From the NCBI GenBank assembly GCA_021739695.1, contig JAIPBM010000035.1:1-38142 (forward strand): a stretch of 38,142 nt of DNA, read 5' to 3'. Under the pieces are notes generated by a model. It was not told the DNA's origin, did no database searches, and worked only from the letters and a program-made list of their open reading frames with translations. Positions within the stretch are counted from its first letter, which is position 1; each line of letters starts with the position of its first letter. Made by a program: the position numbers and the translations under genes. This stretch comes from Flavobacteriales bacterium. GTDB lineage: Bacteria > Bacteroidota > Bacteroidia > UBA10329. Below are positions 16,455 to 24,724 of the stretch, piece after piece.

Positions 16455-17498
16455 ATGACCGAAAAAAAGGACATACGGGCATTGACCGATGATGAAATTA
16501 CTTCATTTTTCATCGACAATGGCGACAAAGCATTTAGAGCGAAACAGGTTCGTGAATGGCTTTGGAAGAAAGGAGCACAGTCGTTTGATGAGATGACCAA
16601 TCTCTCTAAACCTACACGCGACATGCTGGAAGAGAACTTCAGCATCAACGCAGTTACGGTTGATGAGAAACAGGTAAGCGAAGACCGAACCATCAAAAGT
16701 TCGTTCAAAACGACTGACGGAAAGTTTGTGGAAGGTGTTCTGATTCCAACTGCCAGCAGAATGACAGCTTGCATCTCATCGCAAATTGGTTGCAGTTTGA
16801 GTTGCAAATTCTGTGCAACAGGCCGCTTGGACCGATTGAGGAACCTGAATGCGGATGAGATATTTGATCAGGTCGTTCACATTGCAAGGCAAAGCGAAGA
16901 GCACTATGGAATTCCGCTCAGCAACATCGTTTACATGGGAATGGGCGAACCGCTTCTCAACTATAAGAATGTGCTTGATAGTATTGAACGGGTCACTTCA
17001 CCAGAAGGTCTGGGAATGTCTCCGAAACGGATCACGGTTTCAACTGCGGGAATTGCCAAGATGATCCACAAACTGGCGGATGATAAAGTGAAATTCAATT
17101 TGGCGTTATCGCTTCATGCCGCCAATGAGAAAAAGCGCGATTATATCATGCCAATAAACGAGTCGAATAATTTGATAGTTCTGGCTGAGGAAATGCGCTA
17201 TTTCTATGAGCAAACAGGCACGCGTCCAACCTTGGAATACATCATTTTCAAGGATTTTAACGATTCGTTGGAAGACGCGAAGGAGTTGGCGCTGTTCTGC
17301 AAGAATTTCCCAACCAAGATCAATATCATCGAATACAATCCAATTGATGGTGGAGAATTCAAGAAGGCTGATATTGCTAAAACGGATCAGTTCAAATTGT
17401 TCTTAGAAGAACGAAATCTGATCGTCAACATCAGGCGAAGCAGAGGAAAAGACATTGATGCCGCTTGCGGACAATTGGCCAACAAACTTTCCACCTAA
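16455..17498 (+). CDS. rlmN: Dual-specificity RNA methyltransferase RlmN
   Basis: RlmN is a radical-SAM enzyme that methylates C2 of A2503 in 23S rRNA and A37 of some tRNAs. The 347-aa protein has the radical-SAM cluster motif CSLSCKFC (C113, C117, C120), IVYMGMGEPLLNYKNV, ITVSTAGI, NLALSLHAANEKKR, INIIEYNPI, and the C-terminal RRSRGKDIDAACGQL with the methyl-carrying cysteine. Upstream in-frame codons overlap the amidohydrolase start, and the -7 element fixes ATG at 16455. The polyprenyl synthase gene follows 27 bases later, with its own promoter-like element. Confidence 0.97.
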   Translation: MTEKKDIRALTDDEITSFFIDNGDKAFRAKQVREWLWKKGAQSFDEMTNLSKPTRDMLEENFSINAVTVDEKQVSEDRTIKSSFKTTDGKFVEGVLIPTASRMTACISSQIGCSLSCKFCATGRLDRLRNLNADEIFDQVVHIARQSEEHYGIPLSNIVYMGMGEPLLNYKNVLDSIERVTSPEGLGMSPKRITVSTAGIAKMIHKLADDKVKFNLALSLHAANEKKRDYIMPINESNNLIVLAEEMRYFYEQTGTRPTLEYIIFKDFNDSLEDAKELALFCKNFPTKINIIEYNPIDGGEFKKADIAKTDQFKLFLEERNLIVNIRRSRGKDIDAACGQLANKLST

Positions 17499-17511
17499 AA
17501 GCTTGTTTATC

Positions 17512-17519
17512 TACATTCG
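17512..17519 (+). promoter_or_regulatory. -7 element before the polyprenyl synthase
   Basis: TACATTCG matches TAnnTTTG with one change, 6 bases before the TTG start at 17526. No clear -33 element is seen. Confidence 0.4.
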
Positions 17520-17525
17520 CAAAGC

Positions 17526-18500
17526 TTGTCATCACTCGATAAAATAAAGCAGCCGGTTCGGTTGGAAATGGAGGAATTTGAAGGACGTTTCCGTTCTTCC
17601 ATGCGCAGTGAAGTGGCGCTTCTCGACAAGATCACGCATTACATCGTCAAGCGAAAGGGCAAGCAAATGCGACCAATGTTCGTGTTCCTCACGGCCAAAA
17701 TGCTGGCTGATACGAATGATCAAACTTATCGCGCAGCAACATTGATTGAATTGCTTCATACGGCAACACTGGTTCACGATGATGTGGTGGATGATGCATC
17801 CAAACGAAGAGGTTTCTTCAGCATCAACGCACTATGGAAGAACAAAGTGGCAGTTTTGGTCGGAGATTATCTGCTTAGCCGCGGACTTCTTTTGGCAGTG
17901 AAGCATAAGGATTTTCATCTGCTTGAAATTACTTCAAACGCAGTTCGAGAAATGAGTGAAGGTGAACTCTTGCAAATGGAGAAAGCCCGAAAACTCGACA
18001 TAACGGAAGAAATCTATTTCAATATCATCAGACAGAAAACGGCCTCGTTGATTGCTAGTTGTTGCGCTTCTGGTGCGGCAAGTGTTTCTGAAGATAAGGA
18101 ATTGATAGAGCAGATGCGTTTGTTCGGAGAAACAGTTGGAATCGCCTTTCAGATTCGTGATGATCTTTTCGATTACGGAAGCGATTCCAACATTGGTAAA
18201 CCAACAGGCATCGATATCAAGGAAAAGAAAATGACCTTGCCGCTGATCCATGCCTTGAATAACTCGGACAGGTCAGAAAAACGATTTATCATCAACACCA
18301 TCAAAAATCACAACACAGATGAAGAGCGTGTGGCCAAAGTGATTGCTTTGGTGCGCGAAAAAGGCGGCATTGACTACACCAACAAACGCATGAAAGAGTA
18401 TCAGCAGAAAGCACTTAAGATGCTGGAATCCTATCCTGACAATGAGGCAAGGAAATCATTGGTTGATCTGGTCAATTTTGTGATTGATAGAACCAAATAA
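17526..18500 (+). CDS. Polyprenyl (all-trans) diphosphate synthase
   Basis: The enzyme extends allylic diphosphates with isopentenyl diphosphate to give the long chain used for menaquinone. The 324-aa protein has the first aspartate-rich motif HDDVVDDASKRRG (D85, D86, D89, D90) and the second RDDLFDYGSD (D212, D213, D216), plus KRKGKQMRPMFVFL. The N-terminus SLDKIKQPVRLEMEEFEGRF aligns with Bacteroidota homologues, and no ATG precedes it, so TTG at 17526 is the start. The chain length cannot be read with certainty; octaprenyl or heptaprenyl is usual in this family. A perfect 12-bp hairpin follows the stop. Confidence 0.9.
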   Translation: MSSLDKIKQPVRLEMEEFEGRFRSSMRSEVALLDKITHYIVKRKGKQMRPMFVFLTAKMLADTNDQTYRAATLIELLHTATLVHDDVVDDASKRRGFFSINALWKNKVAVLVGDYLLSRGLLLAVKHKDFHLLEITSNAVREMSEGELLQMEKARKLDITEEIYFNIIRQKTASLIASCCASGAASVSEDKELIEQMRLFGETVGIAFQIRDDLFDYGSDSNIGKPTGIDIKEKKMTLPLIHALNNSDRSEKRFIINTIKNHNTDEERVAKVIALVREKGGIDYTNKRMKEYQQKALKMLESYPDNEARKSLVDLVNFVIDRTK

Positions 18501-18532
18501 TTGAAGAGACGCGATGCATTGCGTCTCTTCAA
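18501..18532. repeat. Palindromic hairpin between convergent genes (GAGACGC type)
   Basis: TTGAAGAGACGC (18501-18512) pairs perfectly with GCGTCTCTTCAA (18521-18532) around the loop GATGCATT. It fills the 41-base gap between the polyprenyl synthase and yqeY, which converge. There is no T-tract, yet it could end transcripts from both sides. Its GAGACGCGATGCATTGCGTCTC core resembles a mobile interspersed palindrome that I recall from many Bacteroidota genomes. Confidence 0.7.
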
Positions 18533-18541
18533 ACTTCTGGG

Positions 18542-18988
18542 TTACGAAAGCAACTGCTTCACCACGGTAGAAATCGTCTTTCCATCAGCTTTACCGGCCA
18601 ATTCCTGAGAAGCCGCTCCCATCACTTTTCCCATGTCTTGTGGGCCAGCAGCACCTACTTTGGCGATAATTGCTTCTATGATAGGCTTCAACTCATCTTC
18701 TGAAAGTTGCTTTGGAAGATATCTTTCGATGATGGCGGCCTCGGCCAATTCTGGATCGGCAAGATCTTTTCTTCCCTGAGCCAAATAAAGTTCTGCGCTC
18801 TCTTTTCGCTGCTTCACCAACTTCTGAAGCATTTTGATTCCTGCTTCATCCGATGATTCGCCACCACCCTTTTCAGTAGCTGCTAAAAGCAACTGCGATT
18901 TGATGGCGCGCAATGCAGTTAGCGTTTCTTTATCCTTGGCCTTCATGGCCTCTTTCAGGTCGTTGTTTATTTGATCAGTTAAGCTCAT
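18542..18988 (-). CDS. yqeY: GatB/YqeY domain protein
   Basis: This 148-aa helical protein matches the YqeY family: LTDQINNDLKEAMKAKDKE at the start, LRAIKSQLL, a central KQRKESAELYLAQGR, then ERYLPKQLSEDEL and DMGKVMGA. It resembles the tail domain of the GatB amidotransferase subunit, but YqeY is a stand-alone protein whose role is unsettled; a link to tRNA-dependent amidation is only inferred. It is the second gene of a minus-strand pair, 40 bases after the esterase. Confidence 0.92.
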   Translation of the reverse strand: MSLTDQINNDLKEAMKAKDKETLTALRAIKSQLLLAATEKGGGESSDEAGIKMLQKLVKQRKESAELYLAQGRKDLADPELAEAAIIERYLPKQLSEDELKPIIEAIIAKVGAAGPQDMGKVMGAASQELAGKADGKTISTVVKQLLS

Positions 18989-19028
18989 TTTCTATCTTTT
19001 CTCAATTCTAATTACTCACTACTAAAAT

Positions 19029-19694
19029 CTATTTGTCAAAGCTATCAACAATCTTGGCAAGAGTCGGTCTGTCCATCACATGTTTTCCTTCAAATGGCCA
19101 AATGGTCAGTTGCATTCCCATTTTTTGAAATTCCGAGGTTTTCTCATTCACATTGATGTGTTGGAGAAACTGATCTTCGTTGCCATAAACGAAATGAACC
19201 TGTAGATTTTTGAAGGTTTGTTCGTGTTCGGCAGTCGCCACATCGTGAGGAAATGAACCTGCCCAAAGAACTAATTGTGCTGGTCTAATTCCATTATTCA
19301 CAAACCAACGGACTGCAGTGGCTGTTCCTTGTGAAAAACCCAAAACGATGAATTGGAATGATTCATCCGAAGGGTCAACGCCTGCATCTGCTAGAACTTC
19401 ATTGAGGTAACTCGATTGATCTTTGATCTCTTCTTCGCGGTCTTCTTTGGTCATCCAACTCGCCCCAACTCTTCCAGCTAAACCCTCGACATAAAAACGG
19501 GAAAGCCCTTCTGGAGCAATGATGAAATTCTCCTCCGGATCAAGATCCTCGAAGTGTTTGATGAAGTATTCCGCTAGCTGTGCGTAGCCGTGAAAGACAA
19601 TCCATACATTTTTTGTCGTTGATCGTACAGAATTCAGGCTGAAATAGCGGCCAGTTCTGGGAACTTCGACAAACGACTTTTTTGCTTGTGGCAT
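19029..19694 (-). CDS. Alpha/beta hydrolase, phospholipase/carboxylesterase type
   Basis: The 221-aa protein has the serine-hydrolase nucleophile elbow LGFSQGTA (S121), an acid in YGNEDQF (D174) and a histidine in EGKHVMD (H205), giving a complete triad in the right order. The oxyanion strand is WIVFHGYAQ. Size and motifs fit the YpfH/carboxylesterase family (PF02230). It has no signal peptide, so it is probably cytoplasmic; the substrate is unknown. It starts at ATG 19694, and yqeY follows in the same direction. Confidence 0.82.
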   Translation of the reverse strand: MPQAKKSFVEVPRTGRYFSLNSVRSTTKNVWIVFHGYAQLAEYFIKHFEDLDPEENFIIAPEGLSRFYVEGLAGRVGASWMTKEDREEEIKDQSSYLNEVLADAGVDPSDESFQFIVLGFSQGTATAVRWFVNNGIRPAQLVLWAGSFPHDVATAEHEQTFKNLQVHFVYGNEDQFLQHINVNEKTSEFQKMGMQLTIWPFEGKHVMDRPTLAKIVDSFDK

Positions 19695-19815
19695 GTTAAT
19701 ACTTGTTCATCGGGCATAAAACCCAATCGGTCTAAAACTACGTGATACTCGCAACAGAAAGGCAAATGAATCGGTAGATTGAACAATCATTGACCGACCG
19801 TAAAAACCTATCAAG

Positions 19816-21570
19816 TTGAAGTTTCAAAAGTATGCGTTTACAGTGCTGATGTCCCTGTTTTTTGGGGCTGAATTGTGGGCGCAATGCTTAACGCTTCCAA
19901 ATGCAGTGACGCAGCAGCTTGGTTCATCCAACAGCATCATTGAAGGAAAAGTTGTGGACCAACAAACGTTTGCGGGCGCAGACGGAAACATCTACACGAC
20001 CAATTCCATTGATGTGTACAGGGTTTTTAAAGGCGATGTCGGATTCAGTATTGATGTAATTACTGAAGGCGGTGTTTTTGGCGATCTGATGCAAGTGGTA
20101 ACTCCGAGTGCTCAAATGAACATTGGAGATTATGGTGTTTTGGTGCTCGAAAATGACAATCAGCGTTCGTTGGTTTCACTCGCATCTGGTTTCTTTCCTG
20201 TTGATGAGAGAACGGGAAACGTCTACGGGATTAAAAATGTCGCTCACCGCGAAGCATTGTACGAAGTGATTGCTCGTTCGGTTGGAACGCAAGCCATTGA
20301 ATTGAGACGATTGCCAGCAGATGTTCTGCACCCTCAGACGCAAAGCGAAAGCAGAAACCTGATGGAAGTTGCATCCATCTTTCCGCTTCAGGTAACGGCT
20401 GGAACGAGAACTACAATTATCATTTCCGGAGCCGGTTTTGGTGCTGATCAAGGAAGCGGTTATGTTGCTTTTCATAATGCCGATGATGGCGGACAAAGTT
20501 TTGTGGCCTTGCAAAGTGGGCCGCATTATTTGAGTTGGTCCGATACACAAATTGAGTTGTATGTTCCTTCTGCCACGTTGTATAATTCTGTTGTTGCGGG
20601 AACTGGTTTGTTGCGCGTTGTAAATGCTGATGGACAAGCCGCCATGAGCACGCAACCGTTGACAGTAGAGTACGCAAAAAGCGAGGTGATCTATTCTGAT
20701 CAACTGAACAATACCATGCTGGTTGGCATGCAGAATGGCGGCTACGCATATCAAATGAATAACCACTTGGCGCAATTGACTCAAGGTACGGCCATTGTGC
20801 CCGATGCCTTCATGAAATGGGCATGCAACACAGGCGTTAACTTCTATCTAGAAGAGGAAGTGGTCAACATTACAGATTGGGCACATGATGGCATTAACCT
20901 CATCGGATTATCCTATCCCGGTCAATTGCCTTCTTACCTGTTGGGAAAAACCATTACCACATTTTCTGGTTGCGGGTCTCCAAATGGAATACAATGGAAT
21001 TTGATTGAAGTCGACATTCTCATAAACAACGATATCGATTGGTGGATAGGAGAAGGACAACCGATGATTGATCGCTATGATCTGGCAACGGCTATTCTTC
21101 ACGAAATTGGGCATGCGCATTTATTGCAACACAATAATGAACTCAGTTCTCCAATGTATTTTCAGTTGATGGAAGGCGCCATGAGAAGAGACCTGCATGA
21201 TCCTTCGATTGACGGTGGCAATTATGTGAGCACAGAAAGTGCTGAGTCAGCATATACATGCGGAGAAGAAATTCATCAATATTTCGATTTCAGCACATGT
21301 AATTTGAGTGTGATCAATGGAATTGAAGAAGAAATGGATCATTCGCTCACCGCATTTCCGAATCCTTTCAACGATCAGATCACCGTTTCTGGAGATTGGA
21401 ATTCGAAAGCACAATATTCGGTGCTTGATGCGTTGGGAAGAACAATTTTATCGGGCAGTTTGAATTCCAACTTGCAAGTGATCAACACGACTGAACTCTC
21501 AAATGGTGTTTACTTCTTGCAGATAAATGACGGTTCGCAATCGCTAGTTGAGCGATTGATCAAAAACTGA
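19816..21570 (+). CDS. Secreted T9SS substrate with IPT/TIG domain and metzincin-like protease domain
   Basis: The 584-aa protein has a signal peptide (MKFQKYAFTVLMSLFFGAEL, then WAQ), a cysteine-start N-terminal domain, an IPT/TIG beta-sandwich at about residues 195-290 (FPLQVTAGTRTTIIISGAGF), and a zinc-binding motif HEIGHAHLLQH (H429, E430, H433, H439) preceded by a long catalytic region. It ends with a type A T9SS sorting domain (AFPNPFNDQITVSGDW to LVERLIKN). It is thus exported across the outer membrane and probably cell-attached or released. The start is TTG at 19816, which gives the basic N-terminus; the next Met is inside the hydrophobic core. The metzincin glycine (HExxHxxGxxH) is replaced by leucine. 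The promoter was not recognised. Confidence 0.85.
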   Translation: MKFQKYAFTVLMSLFFGAELWAQCLTLPNAVTQQLGSSNSIIEGKVVDQQTFAGADGNIYTTNSIDVYRVFKGDVGFSIDVITEGGVFGDLMQVVTPSAQMNIGDYGVLVLENDNQRSLVSLASGFFPVDERTGNVYGIKNVAHREALYEVIARSVGTQAIELRRLPADVLHPQTQSESRNLMEVASIFPLQVTAGTRTTIIISGAGFGADQGSGYVAFHNADDGGQSFVALQSGPHYLSWSDTQIELYVPSATLYNSVVAGTGLLRVVNADGQAAMSTQPLTVEYAKSEVIYSDQLNNTMLVGMQNGGYAYQMNNHLAQLTQGTAIVPDAFMKWACNTGVNFYLEEEVVNITDWAHDGINLIGLSYPGQLPSYLLGKTITTFSGCGSPNGIQWNLIEVDILINNDIDWWIGEGQPMIDRYDLATAILHEIGHAHLLQHNNELSSPMYFQLMEGAMRRDLHDPSIDGGNYVSTESAESAYTCGEEIHQYFDFSTCNLSVINGIEEEMDHSLTAFPNPFNDQITVSGDWNSKAQYSVLDALGRTILSGSLNSNLQVINTTELSNGVYFLQINDGSQSLVERLIKN

Positions 21571-21583
21571 TTTCCTTTGCTGC

Positions 21584-22252
21584 ATGAAAGCAGCAATAGC
21601 AGGTTCCACAGGATTTATCGGCAGTATTCTTCTTACACTTCTAGAGAAGGATCAAGATTTCACCGAAGTACAGGTTCTATCAAGAAGGGCGTTAGAACTT
21701 CCTGACAAGTTCAATGTGCTGGTAGGTAACCTTTCTGAGCAAAAATTAGACACGATTGATAGTGCATTCTGCGCCTTGGGTACAACCATCGCGACAGCCG
21801 GAAGTCAAGAGGCTTTCTATAAAGTAGACCATGATCTGGTCATCGATTTTGCCAAAAATGCTAAGGCTGCTGGCGCGAAAACCTTTGTGCTTGTTTCCTC
21901 CGTAGGCGCCAATCCTAAGACTTCTAACTTTTACTTGAAAGTGAAAGGCGAAACAGAAAAAGACCTCGAAGCACTTGAGTTCGATTCGCTCATCATTCTC
22001 CGACCTTCCATGCTGATGGGCGAGCGAAAGGAATTCCGCCTTGGCGAGTTGATTGGGAAAGGAGTGATGACGCTTTTCAATCCGTTGATGTTCGGTTCAC
22101 TCAGCAAATACAAAGGAATTCAAGGAAAAACGGTTGCCAAGGCGATGTTGCGCTTATCGAAAGAACACCTGAAAGGAGTTCACGTGTTGGAAGGAGATGC
22201 TCTTCACGCTTTTTCCCGAGCAATCGCTGCGCGTTCTTCAGGGGTTTTGTAG
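21584..22252 (+). CDS. NAD(P)-binding Rossmann-fold protein (TIP30/HTATIP2-like)
   Basis: The 222-aa protein begins with the nucleotide-binding AIAGSTGFIGSILL (GxxGxxG) and continues with CALGTTIATAGSQEAF, VLVSSVGANPKTSNFYLKVKGETE (a YxxxK-type site) and IILRPSMLMGER. This matches the atypical short-chain dehydrogenases annotated as oxidoreductase or HTATIP2-like. Its substrate is unknown. It starts 13 bases after the T9SS gene. TTCCTTTG-CTGC immediately precedes the ATG and may be its own -7 element. The last 49 bases overlap the 3' end of the convergent DUF983 gene. Confidence 0.85.
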   Translation: MKAAIAGSTGFIGSILLTLLEKDQDFTEVQVLSRRALELPDKFNVLVGNLSEQKLDTIDSAFCALGTTIATAGSQEAFYKVDHDLVIDFAKNAKAAGAKTFVLVSSVGANPKTSNFYLKVKGETEKDLEALEFDSLIILRPSMLMGERKEFRLGELIGKGVMTLFNPLMFGSLSKYKGIQGKTVAKAMLRLSKEHLKGVHVLEGDALHAFSRAIAARSSGVL

Positions 22253-22605
22253 GAAACAAAGAAGTTGAACCAAACCGCGCGAGAGACACGGAATATGGGT
22301 GGAAAAAGCACCACAATGGCCGCTGCGTTCAAGCCTAAATACCAGAGAATATCAAAATGCCATAGCACGACCATGGCAACAAACACGGCCACGCTCAATG
22401 CAATGGTCAGCGCGTAGCTCACATACATTGCCCCGTAATAGAATCCTGGTTCTGGCCAGTATTTCTCTCCGCACACCGGACATTTTTCCGGCATTTTCTC
22501 CAAGTTGGAATAGTTGTACGGATTCTTGGTCAGAAACAGGTCTCCCTCGTGACAACGAGGACATTTCAATCTCAGAATACTGTACATTTTAGTGCCTTCC
22601 AACAT
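22204..22605 (-). CDS. DUF983 membrane protein with zinc-ribbon
   Basis: This 133-aa protein has two CxxC pairs (LKCPRCHEGDLF and EKCPVCGEKYWPEPGFYYGAM) forming a probable zinc-ribbon, followed by two membrane helices (about residues 55-80 and 85-105). This is the DUF983 pattern, common in Bacteroidota and Alphaproteobacteria. The function is unknown; some relatives lie near cytochrome oxidase genes. ATG at 22605 gives the usual N-terminus MLEGTKMYSIL; ATG at 22587 is the alternative. The region upstream to 22689 stays open but has no family similarity. Its 3' end overlaps the Rossmann gene by 49 bases. Confidence 0.85.
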   Translation of the reverse strand: MLEGTKMYSILRLKCPRCHEGDLFLTKNPYNYSNLEKMPEKCPVCGEKYWPEPGFYYGAMYVSYALTIALSVAVFVAMVVLWHFDILWYLGLNAAAIVVLFPPIFRVSRAVWFNFFVSYKTPEERAAIAREKA

Positions 22606-22686
22606 CCGCAAATAATTTGACGACAAAGGAAAACAGATATTCCACAAACCGTGGCAACTTAGGTCACATTTCCGAAGACAAATCCG

Positions 22687-22694
22687 CACTTTTG
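22687..22694 (+). promoter_or_regulatory. -7-like element for the ABC-F gene
   Basis: CACTTTTG differs from TAnnTTTG only at the first position and is followed by CGAA and the ATG at 22699. That 4-base spacing is the same as for rlmN and predicts a leaderless transcript. Confidence 0.45.
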
Positions 22695-22698
22695 CGAA

Positions 22699-24636
22699 AT
22701 GATATCACTCAATCAGGTTTCAGTACAGTTCAACGGGAAATTCCTGTTCAATAACATCTCTTTTCTTGCCAATCCAAGAGATAGAATAGGTTTGGTAGGC
22801 AAGAATGGCGCAGGAAAGTCTACGCTTTTAAAGGTTATCTCAGGTCAGCAGGACCCAGAATCAGGTACCGTTTCCAAACCAAGCGGCTCCACCATCGGTT
22901 ACCTTTCTCAGGACATCAAACCAAAAGTTGGAAAAACCATTTTTGATGAGACTTACAGTGCGCTTGCAGAGCTGAAAGATCTGGATGCAAAGGTGAAATA
23001 CTACACCAAGCAACTGGAAGAGCGGACAGATTATGAAACAGATTCTTACATGGATCTGATTCAGGACATGCACGTGGCCAACGAGCGTTTCAGTTTGCTT
23101 GGGGGAGATACGGCCGATGCTGAAGTGGAAAAAGTACTGATGGGATTGGGCTTTTTGCGTAGCGACCTGACGCGCAAGATGGAGGAATTCAGTGGTGGAT
23201 GGCAGATGCGCGTTGAGCTGGCCAAAATCCTTGTTCAACGGCCAGATGTGCTGTTGCTGGATGAGCCGACCAACCACCTCGATATCTTGTCGATCCAGTG
23301 GTTGGAGGAATTCTTAAAAGAGCACAATGGAGCGGTTATTCTCGTTTCGCATGATAGAGCATTCTTGGATAACATCACCAATCGCACGATTGAGATCACG
23401 CTTGGCAGGATCAATGATTACAAGGTTCCTTATTCTAAGTATGTAGAGCAACGGGCAGAAAGAATCGCGTTGCAGATGGCATCTTACGAGAATCAGCAGA
23501 AATTCATTGCTGATACAGAACGATTCATAGATCGATTCCGATCTAAGGCATCCAAAGCAACGCAGGTTCAAAGTAGGATAAAGGCACTTGAAAAAGTGGA
23601 TAGAATTCAAGTGGAGCAGCAGGATAATTCGGTCATGCGACTTCGTTTCCCGCCTGCACCTCGCTCTGGTAAAGTGGTTGTGTTGGCCGAAAATGTTTCT
23701 AAAAGCTATGGCGGGTTAGAAGTGTTGAAGAATGTGAATCTGATGCTTGACCGTGGCGAGAAAGTGGCGCTTTTGGGAAAGAACGGTGAGGGAAAAACCA
23801 CGTTCTCGAAAATCGTAGTAGGAGATTTGGATTACACTGGAAATCTTGAATTGGGACACAACGTTTCAATGGGCTATTATGCTCAAGATCAGGCCGAATC
23901 GCTCGATTCTAATAAGACCGTTTTTCAGACTTTGGATGATGTGGCGCGTGGAGATATCCGTACCAAGCTGCGCGATATTCTGGGTTCGTTCCTATTCGGT
24001 GGCGAAGACATTGATAAGAAAGTGAGCGTACTTTCTGGAGGGGAAAGAGGTCGATTGGCGTTGGCCAAATTGCTTCTTGAACCGGTGAACCTGCTGGTTT
24101 TGGATGAGCCGACCAATCACTTGGACATGCATTCTAAAGATGTGCTGAAACAAGCGCTTCAGAAGTATGATGGTGCCATGATCATTGTGTCTCACGACAG
24201 GGATTTCCTCAGTGGACTGACTTCCAAGGTCTATGAATTCCGAGATAAAAATGTGAAGGAACACATTGGCGATGTGTACGAATTCCTACAAAAGGTGAAT
24301 GCCACGAGCATTGCTGAATTCAGCTCGAAACCGAAGGTTGAAGAAGTGAAAGTGGATGCAGGCAAAGAAACCAAAGAGGAACAAAGGCTGCGTAAGGAGC
24401 GCGAAAAGGAAGTTCGCAACGCCAAGAACAGAGCAGACAGATTGGAGCAGGAAATTGCCGTGATAGAAAAGGAAATTGCTGATCTGGACGAACTGATGCT
24501 AGATGCTGAAGGTTATAAAGAAGCCTTGGCCGAGCGCGATGTATTTAAAGAATATCAGCAGAAACAGAGCCAATTGGATTCCAAAATGGCCGAGTGGGAA
24601 GAGGCAGTTAGCAAGTATGAAGCGCTGAGTAATTAA
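22699..24636 (+). CDS. ABC-F family ATP-binding protein (translation factor type)
   Basis: This 645-aa soluble protein has two ABC ATPase domains and no membrane segment. Domain 1: GLVGKNGAGKST, signature FSGGWQMRVELAK, LLLDEPTNHLD. Domain 2: LLGKNGEGKTT, LSGGERGRLALAK, LVLDEPTNHLD. A linker of about 80 residues rich in charged helices (including RFRSKASKATQVQSR) is the P-site tRNA interaction motif, and the last 90 residues form a predicted coiled coil (from KEEQRLRKEREKEVRNAKNR). It belongs to the Uup/YheS-like ABC-F branch, which acts on the ribosome E-site; general translation maintenance is more likely than antibiotic resistance. Confidence 0.92.
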   Translation: MISLNQVSVQFNGKFLFNNISFLANPRDRIGLVGKNGAGKSTLLKVISGQQDPESGTVSKPSGSTIGYLSQDIKPKVGKTIFDETYSALAELKDLDAKVKYYTKQLEERTDYETDSYMDLIQDMHVANERFSLLGGDTADAEVEKVLMGLGFLRSDLTRKMEEFSGGWQMRVELAKILVQRPDVLLLDEPTNHLDILSIQWLEEFLKEHNGAVILVSHDRAFLDNITNRTIEITLGRINDYKVPYSKYVEQRAERIALQMASYENQQKFIADTERFIDRFRSKASKATQVQSRIKALEKVDRIQVEQQDNSVMRLRFPPAPRSGKVVVLAENVSKSYGGLEVLKNVNLMLDRGEKVALLGKNGEGKTTFSKIVVGDLDYTGNLELGHNVSMGYYAQDQAESLDSNKTVFQTLDDVARGDIRTKLRDILGSFLFGGEDIDKKVSVLSGGERGRLALAKLLLEPVNLLVLDEPTNHLDMHSKDVLKQALQKYDGAMIIVSHDRDFLSGLTSKVYEFRDKNVKEHIGDVYEFLQKVNATSIAEFSSKPKVEEVKVDAGKETKEEQRLRKEREKEVRNAKNRADRLEQEIAVIEKEIADLDELMLDAEGYKEALAERDVFKEYQQKQSQLDSKMAEWEEAVSKYEALSN

Positions 24637-24692
24637 TAATGGCGAGTTGATAAATAGCTGCTTTTTGTCAAGCTGCTCAAAACGATGAGTTC

Positions 24693-24700
24693 TAGTTTTG
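24693..24700 (+). promoter_or_regulatory. -7 element for the lipoprotein gene
   Basis: TAGTTTTG matches TAnnTTTG exactly and lies 24 bases before the ATG at 24725. A TTTG at 24664-24667 is upstream but 25 bases away, longer than the usual 19-20. Confidence 0.55.
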
Positions 24701-24724
24701 CGACATAAACTTAAACCATTGGTT

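Noticed and set aside
16433-16807. Longer N-terminus of the minus-strand amidohydrolase, open to 16807
   Set aside because: These residues are antisense to conserved rlmN codons and show no family similarity; the amidohydrolase N-terminus starts at 16432.
22699-24636. ABC-F gene as an antibiotic-resistance determinant
   Set aside because: It has the long C-terminal coiled coil and motif set of housekeeping Uup/YheS-like members, and no resistance or mobile context adjoins it.
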